Notes under the pieces: generated by a model
Seen by the model: the letters and a program-made list of their open reading frames with translations, nothing else
Database searches by the model: none
What the model was told of the DNA's origin: nothing
Shown: piece after piece, positions 1 to 7,143 of the stretch
Position numbering within the stretch: position 1 is the stretch's first letter
Layout: each line of letters begins with the position of its first letter
Assembly (NCBI GenBank): GCA_018372435.1
Contig: JAHAJA010000001.1
Coordinates: 1 to 64,000, forward strand
Direction: 5' to 3'
Origin: Clostridiales bacterium
Lineage (GTDB): Bacteria > Bacillota > Clostridia > Lachnospirales > Lachnospiraceae
Length of the DNA: 64,000 bases
Position numbers and translations under genes: made by a program

Positions 1-6
1 ATCAAA

Positions 7-52
7 AGTTTGAAAGACTTACTTCCACTATATAGTTTGAAAGACTAACTTC
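7..52. repeat. Direct repeat pair upstream of the first operon
   Basis: Two 19-base copies (7-25 and 34-52) sharing AGTTTGAAAGACT and the following ACTTC, 27 bases apart, with one mismatch. They lie about 80 bases upstream of the first promoter. They could be activator sites or the tail of an upstream element; nothing in the window decides between these. Confidence 0.5.
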
Positions 53-133
53 TATATGTATGAAGAGGTAGGGTCGAATTTAAATTTACAATTTAGAAAA
101 TAATAAAAAAATGGAAATTATAAATAAAACATA

Positions 134-162
134 TTGACAAAGTATGGAAAGTAGGTTATTAT
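134..162 (+). promoter_or_regulatory. Sigma-A-type promoter of the ABC transporter operon
   Basis: TTGACA at 134-139 and TATTAT at 157-162 with a 17-base spacer. A near-identical arrangement precedes the sulfate transport operon (13770-13798), including the following AGTATG, so both are probably driven by the same kind of promoter. Confidence 0.7.
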
Positions 163-172
163 ACTAAAAAGC

Positions 173-197
173 AAATCATAGTAATATAATATGAAAT
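173..197. promoter_or_regulatory. Operator-like inverted repeat
   Basis: The right arm AATATGAAAT (188-197) is identical to the right arm of the perfect palindrome at 13809-13833. The left arm (173-182) matches the reference left arm at 7 of 10 positions, and both sites have a 5-base spacer. It begins 11 bases after the -10 box, as at the sulfate operon, so a repressor bound here would cover the transcription start. The regulator is unknown; a CymR-like sulfur regulator is only a guess. Confidence 0.55.
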
Positions 198-274
198 ATA
201 TGAAAAGGTTAAGTGGGAGTTCAATACAGAAGAAAAAATAGTAAAGAAAGGGGAGGAATAGAGAGGGGGATTCT

Positions 275-1051
275 GTGAGAAAGCTGAAAGATATTGGAAT
301 TCAATTAATTATTCCAATTATAATCGTATTGGCCTGGCATTATACTACCACATATACAGATACACCATCGAGTATCTTACCGAGTATATCTAAGGTAAAG
401 AAAGCATTCGGGGGCATGGTACAGACAGGACAATTGCAAGAAGATTTGCGTGTTAGTTTTACAAGAGTAACGAAGGGATATGCGTATTCAATTTTATTTG
501 GTGGGATACTGGGTATCTTAATGGGGATGTTTCCTGTTGTTAAGAAGCTATTTGGATTGATAACTACAGTTATTCGTCAGATTCCAATGATTGCATGGAT
601 ACCACTTGTTATACTATGGTGTGGTATTGGCGAAGAATCAAAGATTGTTATTATAGTGATTGCCGCTTTCTTCCCTATTATGGTAAATACATTGAATGGT
701 GTTGAAAGTACACCAACTGGTTACATAGAAGTTGCAAGGTTGTATAAATTAGGCAAGATTAAAACATTTGCGAAGGTGTATTTGCCACATGCATTACCAC
801 AGATGTTAGTTGGATTAAAGTTAGGTTTGGGAGTTTCCTGGATGGCAGTTGTTGCTTCCGAGTTAATAGCAGCTACCGCAGGAATAGGCTATCGTATGAG
901 TGATGCAAGAAGCTTAATGCGATCGGATATCGTAATTGTCTGCATGTTAGTCATTGGCTTGGTTGGCATTATTATGGATAAGGGGTTATCTCTATTATTC
1001 AAAGCACTCACTCCATGGGAGAGAAGAAGTGGAGGAAAGACAAATGGCTAA
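275..1051 (+). CDS. ABC transporter permease, SsuC/TauC family
   Basis: Inner-membrane permease of a nitrate/sulfonate/taurine-type ABC importer. The 258-residue protein has about six hydrophobic segments and the cytoplasmic EAA-like loop around residues 150-180 (GYIEVARLYKLGKIKTF) typical of SsuC/TauC. It starts with GTG, 8 bases after a GAGAGGGGG ribosome site. The stop overlaps the start of the ATPase gene by 8 bases, so the two are translationally coupled. Two binding proteins of the matching type lie downstream (8658 and 11125), separated by the nitrogenase-like genes. From that context the substrate is probably an organosulfur compound rather than nitrate. The family is clear; the substrate is inferred. 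Confidence 0.88.
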   Translation: MRKLKDIGIQLIIPIIIVLAWHYTTTYTDTPSSILPSISKVKKAFGGMVQTGQLQEDLRVSFTRVTKGYAYSILFGGILGILMGMFPVVKKLFGLITTVIRQIPMIAWIPLVILWCGIGEESKIVIIVIAAFFPIMVNTLNGVESTPTGYIEVARLYKLGKIKTFAKVYLPHALPQMLVGLKLGLGVSWMAVVASELIAATAGIGYRMSDARSLMRSDIVIVCMLVIGLVGIIMDKGLSLLFKALTPWERRSGGKTNG

Positions 1052-1817
1052 GGAGATCTTGCAAATCAAAAACTTAGAGAAAAGATTTATTGTTAATAAA
1101 CAAGAGGTTCCCATTCTAAAAGGTATTAATCTTACTGTCGAAGAAGGAGAATTCATCACCATAGTTGGTCATAGCGGTTGTGGTAAGAGTACCTTGTTGA
1201 AGATTATTGCTGGTTTGGTTGACTATGAGGAAGGTGAGGTTATACGTAATGGTAAGAAAGTAGTTCAACCAGGTACCGATTGCGGTATGGTATTCCAGGA
1301 ACATCGATTATTACCATGGTTAAAGATTAGAGATAACGTAGGGTTTGGAATTAAGAATCTTGATAAGAGGGAAAGAGAGAAGTTGATCGAGAAACACATT
1401 GAACTAGTTGGGCTCGAGGGCTTCGAGAAGGCGTATCCAAGTCAATTATCTGGAGGTATGTCACAAAGAGCAGCAATAGCAAGAGGACTTGTGGCAAACC
1501 CTAGTATCTTACTACTAGATGAACCTTTTGGTGCATTAGATGCATTAACGAGGATTCAGATGCAAAAAGAGATTTTACGAATACAAAAGGAAGAGAAGAC
1601 AACAATGATTATGGTTACCCATGATATTGATGAAGCTATATACCTAGGAAGAAGAGTTATTGTAATGTCAGCAAGACCAGGTGAGATTAAATCTATATTG
1701 ACGATTGAATCATCAGTTGCTAGAAACAGAGGTGGTGCCGAATTTAGCTATTATAAGAAAAAGATATTAGACCACTTCTTTGAAGAAAGCGAAGAAGCAA
1801 TTGAGTACACGATATAG
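1044..1817 (+). CDS. ABC transporter ATPase, SsuB/TauB family
   Basis: ATP-hydrolysing subunit of the same importer. It has Walker A GHSGCGKST, a Q-loop (MVFQEHRLLPWL), the signature LSGGMSQRAAIARG, Walker B LLLDEPFGALDA and the switch histidine VTHDIDEA, all typical of the SsuB/TauB/NrtD group. The start chosen is the ATG at 1044 after GGAGG (1031-1035); an upstream in-frame ATG lies deep in the permease gene. At about 257 residues it has the normal length, with no extra regulatory domain. It ends 48 bases before the small YezD gene and should be co-transcribed with it. Confidence 0.9.
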   Translation: MAKEILQIKNLEKRFIVNKQEVPILKGINLTVEEGEFITIVGHSGCGKSTLLKIIAGLVDYEEGEVIRNGKKVVQPGTDCGMVFQEHRLLPWLKIRDNVGFGIKNLDKREREKLIEKHIELVGLEGFEKAYPSQLSGGMSQRAAIARGLVANPSILLLDEPFGALDALTRIQMQKEILRIQKEEKTTMIMVTHDIDEAIYLGRRVIVMSARPGEIKSILTIESSVARNRGGAEFSYYKKKILDHFFEESEEAIEYTI

Positions 1818-1865
1818 ACAATTAAAACATAGAACAGAACGTATTGTAGTATAAGGAGGAGAGTT

Positions 1866-2018
1866 ATGAGCGCATATAAGAAGAATGCAATTAGTGATAC
1901 TGATATGAATAAAATAAGGGAATTCCTTGAGACGATTCAATACGGTTCGGTTACGGTAATAGTACAGGATGGAAAGGTCATTCAAATAGAAAAGAATGAG
2001 AAGGTCCGAATAAAATAA
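1866..2018 (+). CDS. YezD-family small protein (DUF2292)
   Basis: A 50-residue protein with a strong ribosome site (AAGGAGGAGAG, ATG at 1866). The sequence around residues 23-45, QYGSVTVIVQDGKVIQIEK, matches the DUF2292/YezD pattern of the form YGSVxIxVxDGKVxQIE. YezD proteins are small, have no assigned biochemical role, and commonly sit beside sulfate/cysteine assimilation genes in Firmicutes. Here it is the third gene of the organosulfur transporter operon, just before a terminator. Its presence supports a sulfur role for the whole cluster. The function is unknown. Confidence 0.8.
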   Translation: MSAYKKNAISDTDMNKIREFLETIQYGSVTVIVQDGKVIQIEKNEKVRIK

Positions 2019-2031
2019 ATATATGATGTTA

Positions 2032-2087
2032 AACTGACTAGAAAACTAGAGGTTTCAGATGGTGCTATACCTTCTGGAACCTCTTTT
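2032..2087 (+). terminator. Structured leader hairpin plus intrinsic terminator
   Basis: A small hairpin CTAG-AAAA-CTAG (about 2037-2048) runs into a longer hairpin whose arms are 2048-2059 and 2073-2084 (AGAGGTTTCAGA against TCTGGAACCTCT, one wobble), followed by TTTT. It ends the transporter-yezD unit or could attenuate read-through into metK. The element recurs at 13603-13660, where the small hairpin has a compensated base pair (CTGG/CCAG). Confidence 0.75.
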
Positions 2088-2193
2088 CAAGTTTTAGAGA
2101 ATGCTATAGTTACAACTTGATTGGTATTAGGAGTGTCAAGTCACATTTGGCTTTATGATAATAGAAATAGACACTAAGAATGGAGGATTTATT

Positions 2194-3441
2194 ATGGGGA
2201 AATTATTCACATCAGAATCAGTAACAGAAGGGCATCCAGATAAGATTGCAGATCAAATCTCAGATGCAATCTTAGATGCATTATTAGAGCAGGATCCATA
2301 TTCAAGGGTAGCAGCAGAAACAACAGTGGCAACAGGTTTAGCACTAGTAGTTGGAGAGATTACCACAGATGCCTATGTGGACATAGCTAAGGTAGTCCGA
2401 AAGACAATAAGGGATATTGGATATACGAAGAATGCAGGAGGATTTGATGCGGACTCCATTGCAGTTCTTACTTCCATAGATGAGCAATCTGCGGATATTG
2501 CACTGGGGGTAGATAAAGCATACGAATCAAAGCAAGAAGGAGTAAAAGAAGACTTCGGAACAGGAGCAGGCGATCAAGGAATTATATTTGGCTATGCAAC
2601 TAACGAAACATCGGAGTATCTACCACCTGCCATATCTTATGCTCATCGTTTGACAAGAAGATTAACAAAAGTAAGGAAAGAAGGACTTTTACCTTATCTA
2701 AGACCCGATGGTAAATCACAAGTTACGGTCGAGTTCGATGATGAAGGTAAAGTGGCTAGAATCGATACAATCGTTATCTCAACACAACATAGCGAAGTAG
2801 TAACGTTAGGACAGATTAAGCAAGACGTAATCAGATTTGTTATCAAAGAAGTAATACCTCCCCAGTTATTAGATGAGAATACGAAGTATTTCATCAATCC
2901 TACGGGAAGATTCGTAATTGGTGGACCACAAGGTGATGCAGGATTAACAGGAAGAAAGATTATCGTAGATACATATGGAGGTACCGGTAGACATGGAGGT
3001 GGCGCATTCTCTGGTAAGGATCCAACCAAGGTTGACCGATCGGCAGCATATGCAGCAAGGTGGGTAGCTAAGAACATTGTTGCAGCGGGAATTGCTGATA
3101 AGGCGGAGATAGAACTAGCCTATGCGATTGGAGTAGCAAAGCCTGTTTCTATAGCTGTGGACACCTTTGGTACTGGTAAGTATTCAGATGAGAAGATTGT
3201 TGAGGTAATAGAAAAGGTATTTGATCTACGTCCCGAGGCAATTATTAATGCATTGGATTTAAGAAGACCAATCTATAAGCAAACAGCGGCATACGGTCAT
3301 TTTGGTAGAACTGATATAGAACTTCCTTGGGAAGAGCTAAATAAGGTTGAGGAGATAAATGAATTGATAGATGAATATTTTACACGCAACTTTGTGTCTG
3401 CGGCCCAAAGTTTACAGGCTACGGAAGGGAATGGTTATTAA
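2194..3441 (+). CDS. metK: S-adenosylmethionine synthetase
   Basis: Makes S-adenosylmethionine from methionine and ATP. The 415-residue protein carries the family hallmarks: SESVTEGHPDK near the N-terminus, the ATP loop GAGDQG, and the GGGAFSGKDPTKVDRSAAY signature. The start is the ATG at 2194 after GGAGG; an upstream in-frame ATG (2155) lacks a good ribosome site. The last ~20 residues (from YFTRNFVSAAQS) look like an add-on: the same reading appears in a DNA repeat at 53192. No SAM riboswitch is visible upstream. It lies directly before the nitrogenase-like genes (1 base apart), so this copy probably serves the nearby radical SAM enzymes or methionine recycling; a housekeeping copy may exist elsewhere. 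Confidence 0.95.
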   Translation: MGKLFTSESVTEGHPDKIADQISDAILDALLEQDPYSRVAAETTVATGLALVVGEITTDAYVDIAKVVRKTIRDIGYTKNAGGFDADSIAVLTSIDEQSADIALGVDKAYESKQEGVKEDFGTGAGDQGIIFGYATNETSEYLPPAISYAHRLTRRLTKVRKEGLLPYLRPDGKSQVTVEFDDEGKVARIDTIVISTQHSEVVTLGQIKQDVIRFVIKEVIPPQLLDENTKYFINPTGRFVIGGPQGDAGLTGRKIIVDTYGGTGRHGGGAFSGKDPTKVDRSAAYAARWVAKNIVAAGIADKAEIELAYAIGVAKPVSIAVDTFGTGKYSDEKIVEVIEKVFDLRPEAIINALDLRRPIYKQTAAYGHFGRTDIELPWEELNKVEEINELIDEYFTRNFVSAAQSLQATEGNGY

Positions 3442-3445
3442 TATG
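3371..3445 (+). repeat. Start-codon-delivering repeat, copy A
   Basis: A 75-base sequence at the end of metK that runs exactly to the ATG of the nifH-like gene. It is closely similar to copy B (53192-53265), including CACGCAACTTTGTG and the tail GGTTNTTAATATG. Copy C (21069-21121) shares TTTGTGTCTGC and the tail. It contains a CTTTG...CAAAG stem and the ribosome site GGAAGGG. Here it also codes for the extra C-terminal residues of MetK. Confidence 0.7.
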
Positions 3446-4318
3446 AGCAAGAAAATAGGAAAACATATAGCTATCTATGGTAAAGGTGGAATTGGAAAAT
3501 CAACCACCACCTCCAATATCAGTGCTGCCTTAGCAGAGGCGGGATATCGAGTAATTCAGATAGGGTGTGACCCAAAGAGTGATTCAACAAATACTTTACG
3601 AGGTAATAATTATCTGCCCACTGTACTTGATAGTTTAAGAGAAGGGAAGAAGATTCATCTAGAGGATATATCGGTAGTTGGTTTTAAAGGTGTCTTATGT
3701 ATTGAATCGGGGGGCCCTGTTCCTGGGGTTGGCTGTGCAGGACGTGGAATTAATGCAGCAGTTAGTTTGTTACAAGAGTTGAATCTATTCGAGGAATTCA
3801 AGCCTGATTATGTATTATATGATGTTCTTGGAGATGTTGTATGTGGTGGATTTGCCGTTCCAATCAGGGATGGAATTACCGATCGCGCATATGTTGTAAG
3901 TTCCTCCGACTTTATGGCAATATATGCAGCGAATAATCTTTTCAAAGCCATTAACAAGTATGCCCCTTCAGGCGGGGCAAAGCTTGGCGGCGTAATTGGT
4001 AACGGCTTATCCGCTGGTTATTCTAAATCTATTCTAAATGATTTCACAGAAAAGACAGGAACAAAAACGGTTGGCTATATTCCACGTTCACTTGTTGTGT
4101 CACAAAGTGAGTTGTTTGGAAAGACAGTGATAGAAGCACATCCAAAAGATCCACATGCCGGGATTTATCGCAACTTATCCACGTATATAGCAGAAAGTGA
4201 GGATTTGGTGATACCAAATCCACTGGGTGTGACGGAATTAAAGGATTGGGCAAGAGAGTGGGGAGATAAGATCTTTGACCTTGAAACAGGGGTTATTAGT
4301 GGGTCCGAAGCTATCTAG
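3443..4318 (+). CDS. Nitrogenase-like reductase component (NifH-like)
   Basis: ATP-dependent iron-sulfur electron donor to the NifD/K-like pair that follows. The 291-residue protein has the P-loop YGKGGIGKST (residues 12-21) and two cluster-binding cysteines, Cys98 (PGVGCAGRG) and Cys134 (DVVCGGFA), which in NifH-type dimers hold a single 4Fe-4S cluster between subunits. The start at 3443 gives the usual N-terminus KIGKHIAIYGKGG; the ATG at 3371 lies inside metK. The family includes nitrogenase, dark protochlorophyllide reductase, CfbC and methylthio-alkane reductase MarH. The absence of nifE, nifN and nifB nearby and the sulfur neighbours argue for a group IV enzyme, not N2 fixation. Confidence 0.9.
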   Translation: MSKKIGKHIAIYGKGGIGKSTTTSNISAALAEAGYRVIQIGCDPKSDSTNTLRGNNYLPTVLDSLREGKKIHLEDISVVGFKGVLCIESGGPVPGVGCAGRGINAAVSLLQELNLFEEFKPDYVLYDVLGDVVCGGFAVPIRDGITDRAYVVSSSDFMAIYAANNLFKAINKYAPSGGAKLGGVIGNGLSAGYSKSILNDFTEKTGTKTVGYIPRSLVVSQSELFGKTVIEAHPKDPHAGIYRNLSTYIAESEDLVIPNPLGVTELKDWAREWGDKIFDLETGVISGSEAI

Positions 4319-4331
4319 AAAGGAGGCGTTC

Positions 4332-5771
4332 ATGGGGGTTTTAGATGAAAGGAAATTAGTAGCGAGAGAAAAGAGAAATTCTACAATTACAGCGTACTAT
4401 GGCCAGGTGGAAAACTTACGAGAAGACTTAGAAGTTTCAGAGATACGCCAAAGGATACGAACCTTCTCGCAAACTACATCGGATGAGTTAATCGTAGCCC
4501 TTGATCTCTTAAGCACCATACAAGATATAGCAGTTGTGGTTCATGGTGCGACGGGGTGTAGTGCATCGATGATCGGTTACCAGTTTAGAAACGCTAGACA
4601 ATTTAAGAAAGATGGGGCTATCTCAAGTGATCGGTCTACCTGGTATTCAACTAATCTTGATGAAAGAGATACCATTATGGGGGGCGATGAGAAATTAAGA
4701 ATCGTCATAGAACGTGCGTATTATGATCATAAACCGAACGTGATATTTGTTGTTGGAACTTGTGTTGTTGCAATCAATAATGATGATATGACCTCTGTAG
4801 TATTAGAATTACAAGAGGAGTTAGAGATTCCAATTATAGTAATTGATACAGATGGATTTAAGTCAAAGGCTGGCATTAATGGAAGTGATATTGTGCTACA
4901 TGGTATTGGAAAATATTTGATCTCTCAAAAATCTACAGATAAACAGAATAGACAGGTCAACATCATTAGTACCACGTTGAATTACAAAGCTAAAAAAGAG
5001 CTACATCGTATATTTGATAAGCTAGGACTGAAAGCAAATGTGATTCCAAGGTATGCAACAATTGATGATATCCAGAAGGCAAATGAAAGTATCGTCTCTA
5101 TGGCATTAAACGGTGAGGAAGCAGAAGTTCTTCTACAAGGTTTGGAGGAGATAGGTATTCCTGCAATCACAGCACAAGCACCGATTGGAACAACCGCAAT
5201 TAGTAAATGGCTCAATGAATTAGGGAAACATCTAGAAATCCAAGATAAAATTGAGACATTCATTAGGGAAGAGGAGAAGAACGTACAAAGTTACATAGCA
5301 AGTCAACCTCTAAAAGGAGAAAAAGTATATATTGATCTGCCGGCGAGTCTAGCAACAAGTATAGTTGAATTGGCAGAAGACCTTGGTGGTGAAGTGGTTG
5401 GAATTACAATACCTTTTGTCGATGAGAGTAACAAAGAGAGTCTGAAGAACTTGAAGAAAGAGACATATATACAGGTTGGAGACAGTCAGCTATTTGAATT
5501 AGCCAATATATTTAGTAAGAACCAAGTAACTTTTTATATAGCAGAGAAAGCTAATGGGGACTTTATTTCCAAGCAAGGGGTTATTCCTATAGCGATTGGC
5601 AATAAGAATATCTTCTTCTATCAAGGAATTAAGACCTTTGTTAATAGTATTCAACGCGCAAAACGAAGCGTGTCTTATACAAGGTATATTAGTGAGGATG
5701 CAGTTAATCCTTATTCAAATACGTGGACGAAGAAAAGCACGAATTGGTATATCAAGCAGGAGGTGAAGTAA
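4332..5771 (+). CDS. Nitrogenase-like catalytic subunit, NifD/NifE-like
   Basis: Catalytic-type subunit of the nitrogenase superfamily, 479 residues, start ATG 4332 after AAGGAGG. Recognisable landmarks are HGATGCSAS (Cys76, equivalent to NifD Cys88), DERDTIMGGDEKL and VVGTCVVAINNDD (Cys144, equivalent to NifD Cys154). The first P-cluster cysteine (NifD Cys62) has no counterpart, and no cysteine occurs after Cys144. The residue that holds FeMo-cofactor in NifD (Cys275) is therefore missing, so the active site cannot be that of molybdenum nitrogenase. The gene follows nifH-like by 13 bases and the nifK-like start is 1 base after its stop. It probably forms a heterotetramer with the next protein. 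Substrate unknown; an organosulfur compound is likely from context. Confidence 0.85.
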   Translation: MGVLDERKLVAREKRNSTITAYYGQVENLREDLEVSEIRQRIRTFSQTTSDELIVALDLLSTIQDIAVVVHGATGCSASMIGYQFRNARQFKKDGAISSDRSTWYSTNLDERDTIMGGDEKLRIVIERAYYDHKPNVIFVVGTCVVAINNDDMTSVVLELQEELEIPIIVIDTDGFKSKAGINGSDIVLHGIGKYLISQKSTDKQNRQVNIISTTLNYKAKKELHRIFDKLGLKANVIPRYATIDDIQKANESIVSMALNGEEAEVLLQGLEEIGIPAITAQAPIGTTAISKWLNELGKHLEIQDKIETFIREEEKNVQSYIASQPLKGEKVYIDLPASLATSIVELAEDLGGEVVGITIPFVDESNKESLKNLKKETYIQVGDSQLFELANIFSKNQVTFYIAEKANGDFISKQGVIPIAIGNKNIFFYQGIKTFVNSIQRAKRSVSYTRYISEDAVNPYSNTWTKKSTNWYIKQEVK

Positions 5772-5772
5772 G

Positions 5773-7068
5773 GTGTCAAAAAGCATTGAGAGAGGTCGTT
5801 ATGGGTGCAATCTACATGGAGCGATACAAACCATAACCCAGATTCAGGGAGTTGTGCCGATAGTGCACTCTACACCAGGTTGTGGATTGCAGCATGATAT
5901 CGCTAAGAAGGTAGGGAGCGCCTATGCAGCTTACGTTCAAGGGTATGAAATACCAAGTTCTAATGTCTATGAGAAGCAAGTCATCTTTGGTGGGACATCA
6001 AGATTGCGTGAACAGATTAAGAATACAGTCAAGGTAATGAAAGGAGATTTATACGTTACTTTGTCCGGATGTGAGTCTGAGATGGTTGGAGATGATAGTA
6101 TCTCCATGACGCAGGAGATTGTGGATCAAGGTGAGAAGGCAATCAATTACAAGGCACCAGGGTTTAAGGGAGATCAATATATTGGATATGAAGGAATCGT
6201 CAGCACGTTGATTGACAAACTACCAGGTGTATATGAAAACGTAACGGAGGAAATCAACGATAATCGTATCCAGGTCAATATTCTAGGAATAATTCCAGTG
6301 CAGGATATCTACTGGCAAGGTAATCTAGATGAGATACAGCGAGTATTGCAATCACTAGGAATAGAAGTCAATAAACTATTGGGATACAGACAATCCATTA
6401 ATAATTGGAGAAGAATGAATACGGCTAATTTGAATATCGTAGTTTCTAAGTGGGGGCTTGAAGCCGCGAAGAAACTTAAGAAGCTATACCATATACCGTA
6501 TATAGTAGTTGATAATCTTGGAATGGGACCTGATGCCATGGAGTTGTTGGTTGATCAAATAGCGAAGGAAATACCAATCAAAGTAGAGATTGCTAGAGAC
6601 TTTTTCCGTAAAGAAAAAGAACGATTCCGCTATGCCTTAAAACAAATTGCCGAATATTACTACGATTATGATTTTCCAAAAAGCGTAGTCATAGTCGGAG
6701 ATGAAAGCACGACGATTCGATATGCCGATTTTTTAACGAGATATCTTGGTATGGAGATTCTAGCAATTATTATTACTGACTTTGTTGGAGAAGAGACGAA
6801 ACAGGAACCAAGTGAATATCTAAGGTCACTAGCATATGGCATTTACTATAAGAAGGATACAAGAGAAATCAGTCAAATCATTGAGGAAACAAATCCAGAG
6901 CTGATATTAGGAAGTAGTTTGGAAGAAGGGATAGCAAGGAGCCTTGGTGCTTATCACTATACAATCTCCTATCCGGCATATAACAAGGTAATTATCAGCA
7001 GTTGTGATGTTGGATATGAAGGAGGAATTGGGCTGATAGAGAATCTAAGCAGTGTTTTATTACAGTGA
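5773..7068 (+). CDS. Nitrogenase-like catalytic subunit, NifK/NifN-like
   Basis: Partner of the NifD-like protein, 431 residues, starting at GTG 5773 with AGGAGG 10 bases upstream. All three P-cluster-type cysteines are present: Cys12 (RYGCNLHGA), Cys37 (STPGCGLQHD) and Cys100 (LSGCESEMVGDD), the last followed by the conserved VGDD. The C-terminal GYEGGIGLIENL resembles the NifK end. The complex thus has five of six P-cluster cysteines. It is about 90 residues shorter than NifK and lacks the long NifK N-terminal arm, as in group IV nitrogenase-like proteins. The three Nif-like genes and metK form one tight operon. Confidence 0.85.
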   Translation: MSKSIERGRYGCNLHGAIQTITQIQGVVPIVHSTPGCGLQHDIAKKVGSAYAAYVQGYEIPSSNVYEKQVIFGGTSRLREQIKNTVKVMKGDLYVTLSGCESEMVGDDSISMTQEIVDQGEKAINYKAPGFKGDQYIGYEGIVSTLIDKLPGVYENVTEEINDNRIQVNILGIIPVQDIYWQGNLDEIQRVLQSLGIEVNKLLGYRQSINNWRRMNTANLNIVVSKWGLEAAKKLKKLYHIPYIVVDNLGMGPDAMELLVDQIAKEIPIKVEIARDFFRKEKERFRYALKQIAEYYYDYDFPKSVVIVGDESTTIRYADFLTRYLGMEILAIIITDFVGEETKQEPSEYLRSLAYGIYYKKDTREISQIIEETNPELILGSSLEEGIARSLGAYHYTISYPAYNKVIISSCDVGYEGGIGLIENLSSVLLQ

Positions 7069-7143
7069 ATCGTATGGTATGTCTGTTGACATTACAATGA
7101 GATTAGCTGTGAAGATCTATTATATTTTGAAAGGGGTAAGTAT

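Noticed and set aside
2019..2193. SAM riboswitch upstream of metK
   Set aside because: None of the conserved SAM-I core (kink-turn, GAUG-type segments) is visible; only a small hairpin and a terminator are present.
3443..7068. True nitrogen-fixing nitrogenase (nifHDK)
   Set aside because: The NifD-like protein lacks the FeMo-cofactor cysteine and one P-cluster cysteine, both catalytic subunits are short, and no nifE, nifN, nifB or nifV is nearby. Sulfur genes surround it.
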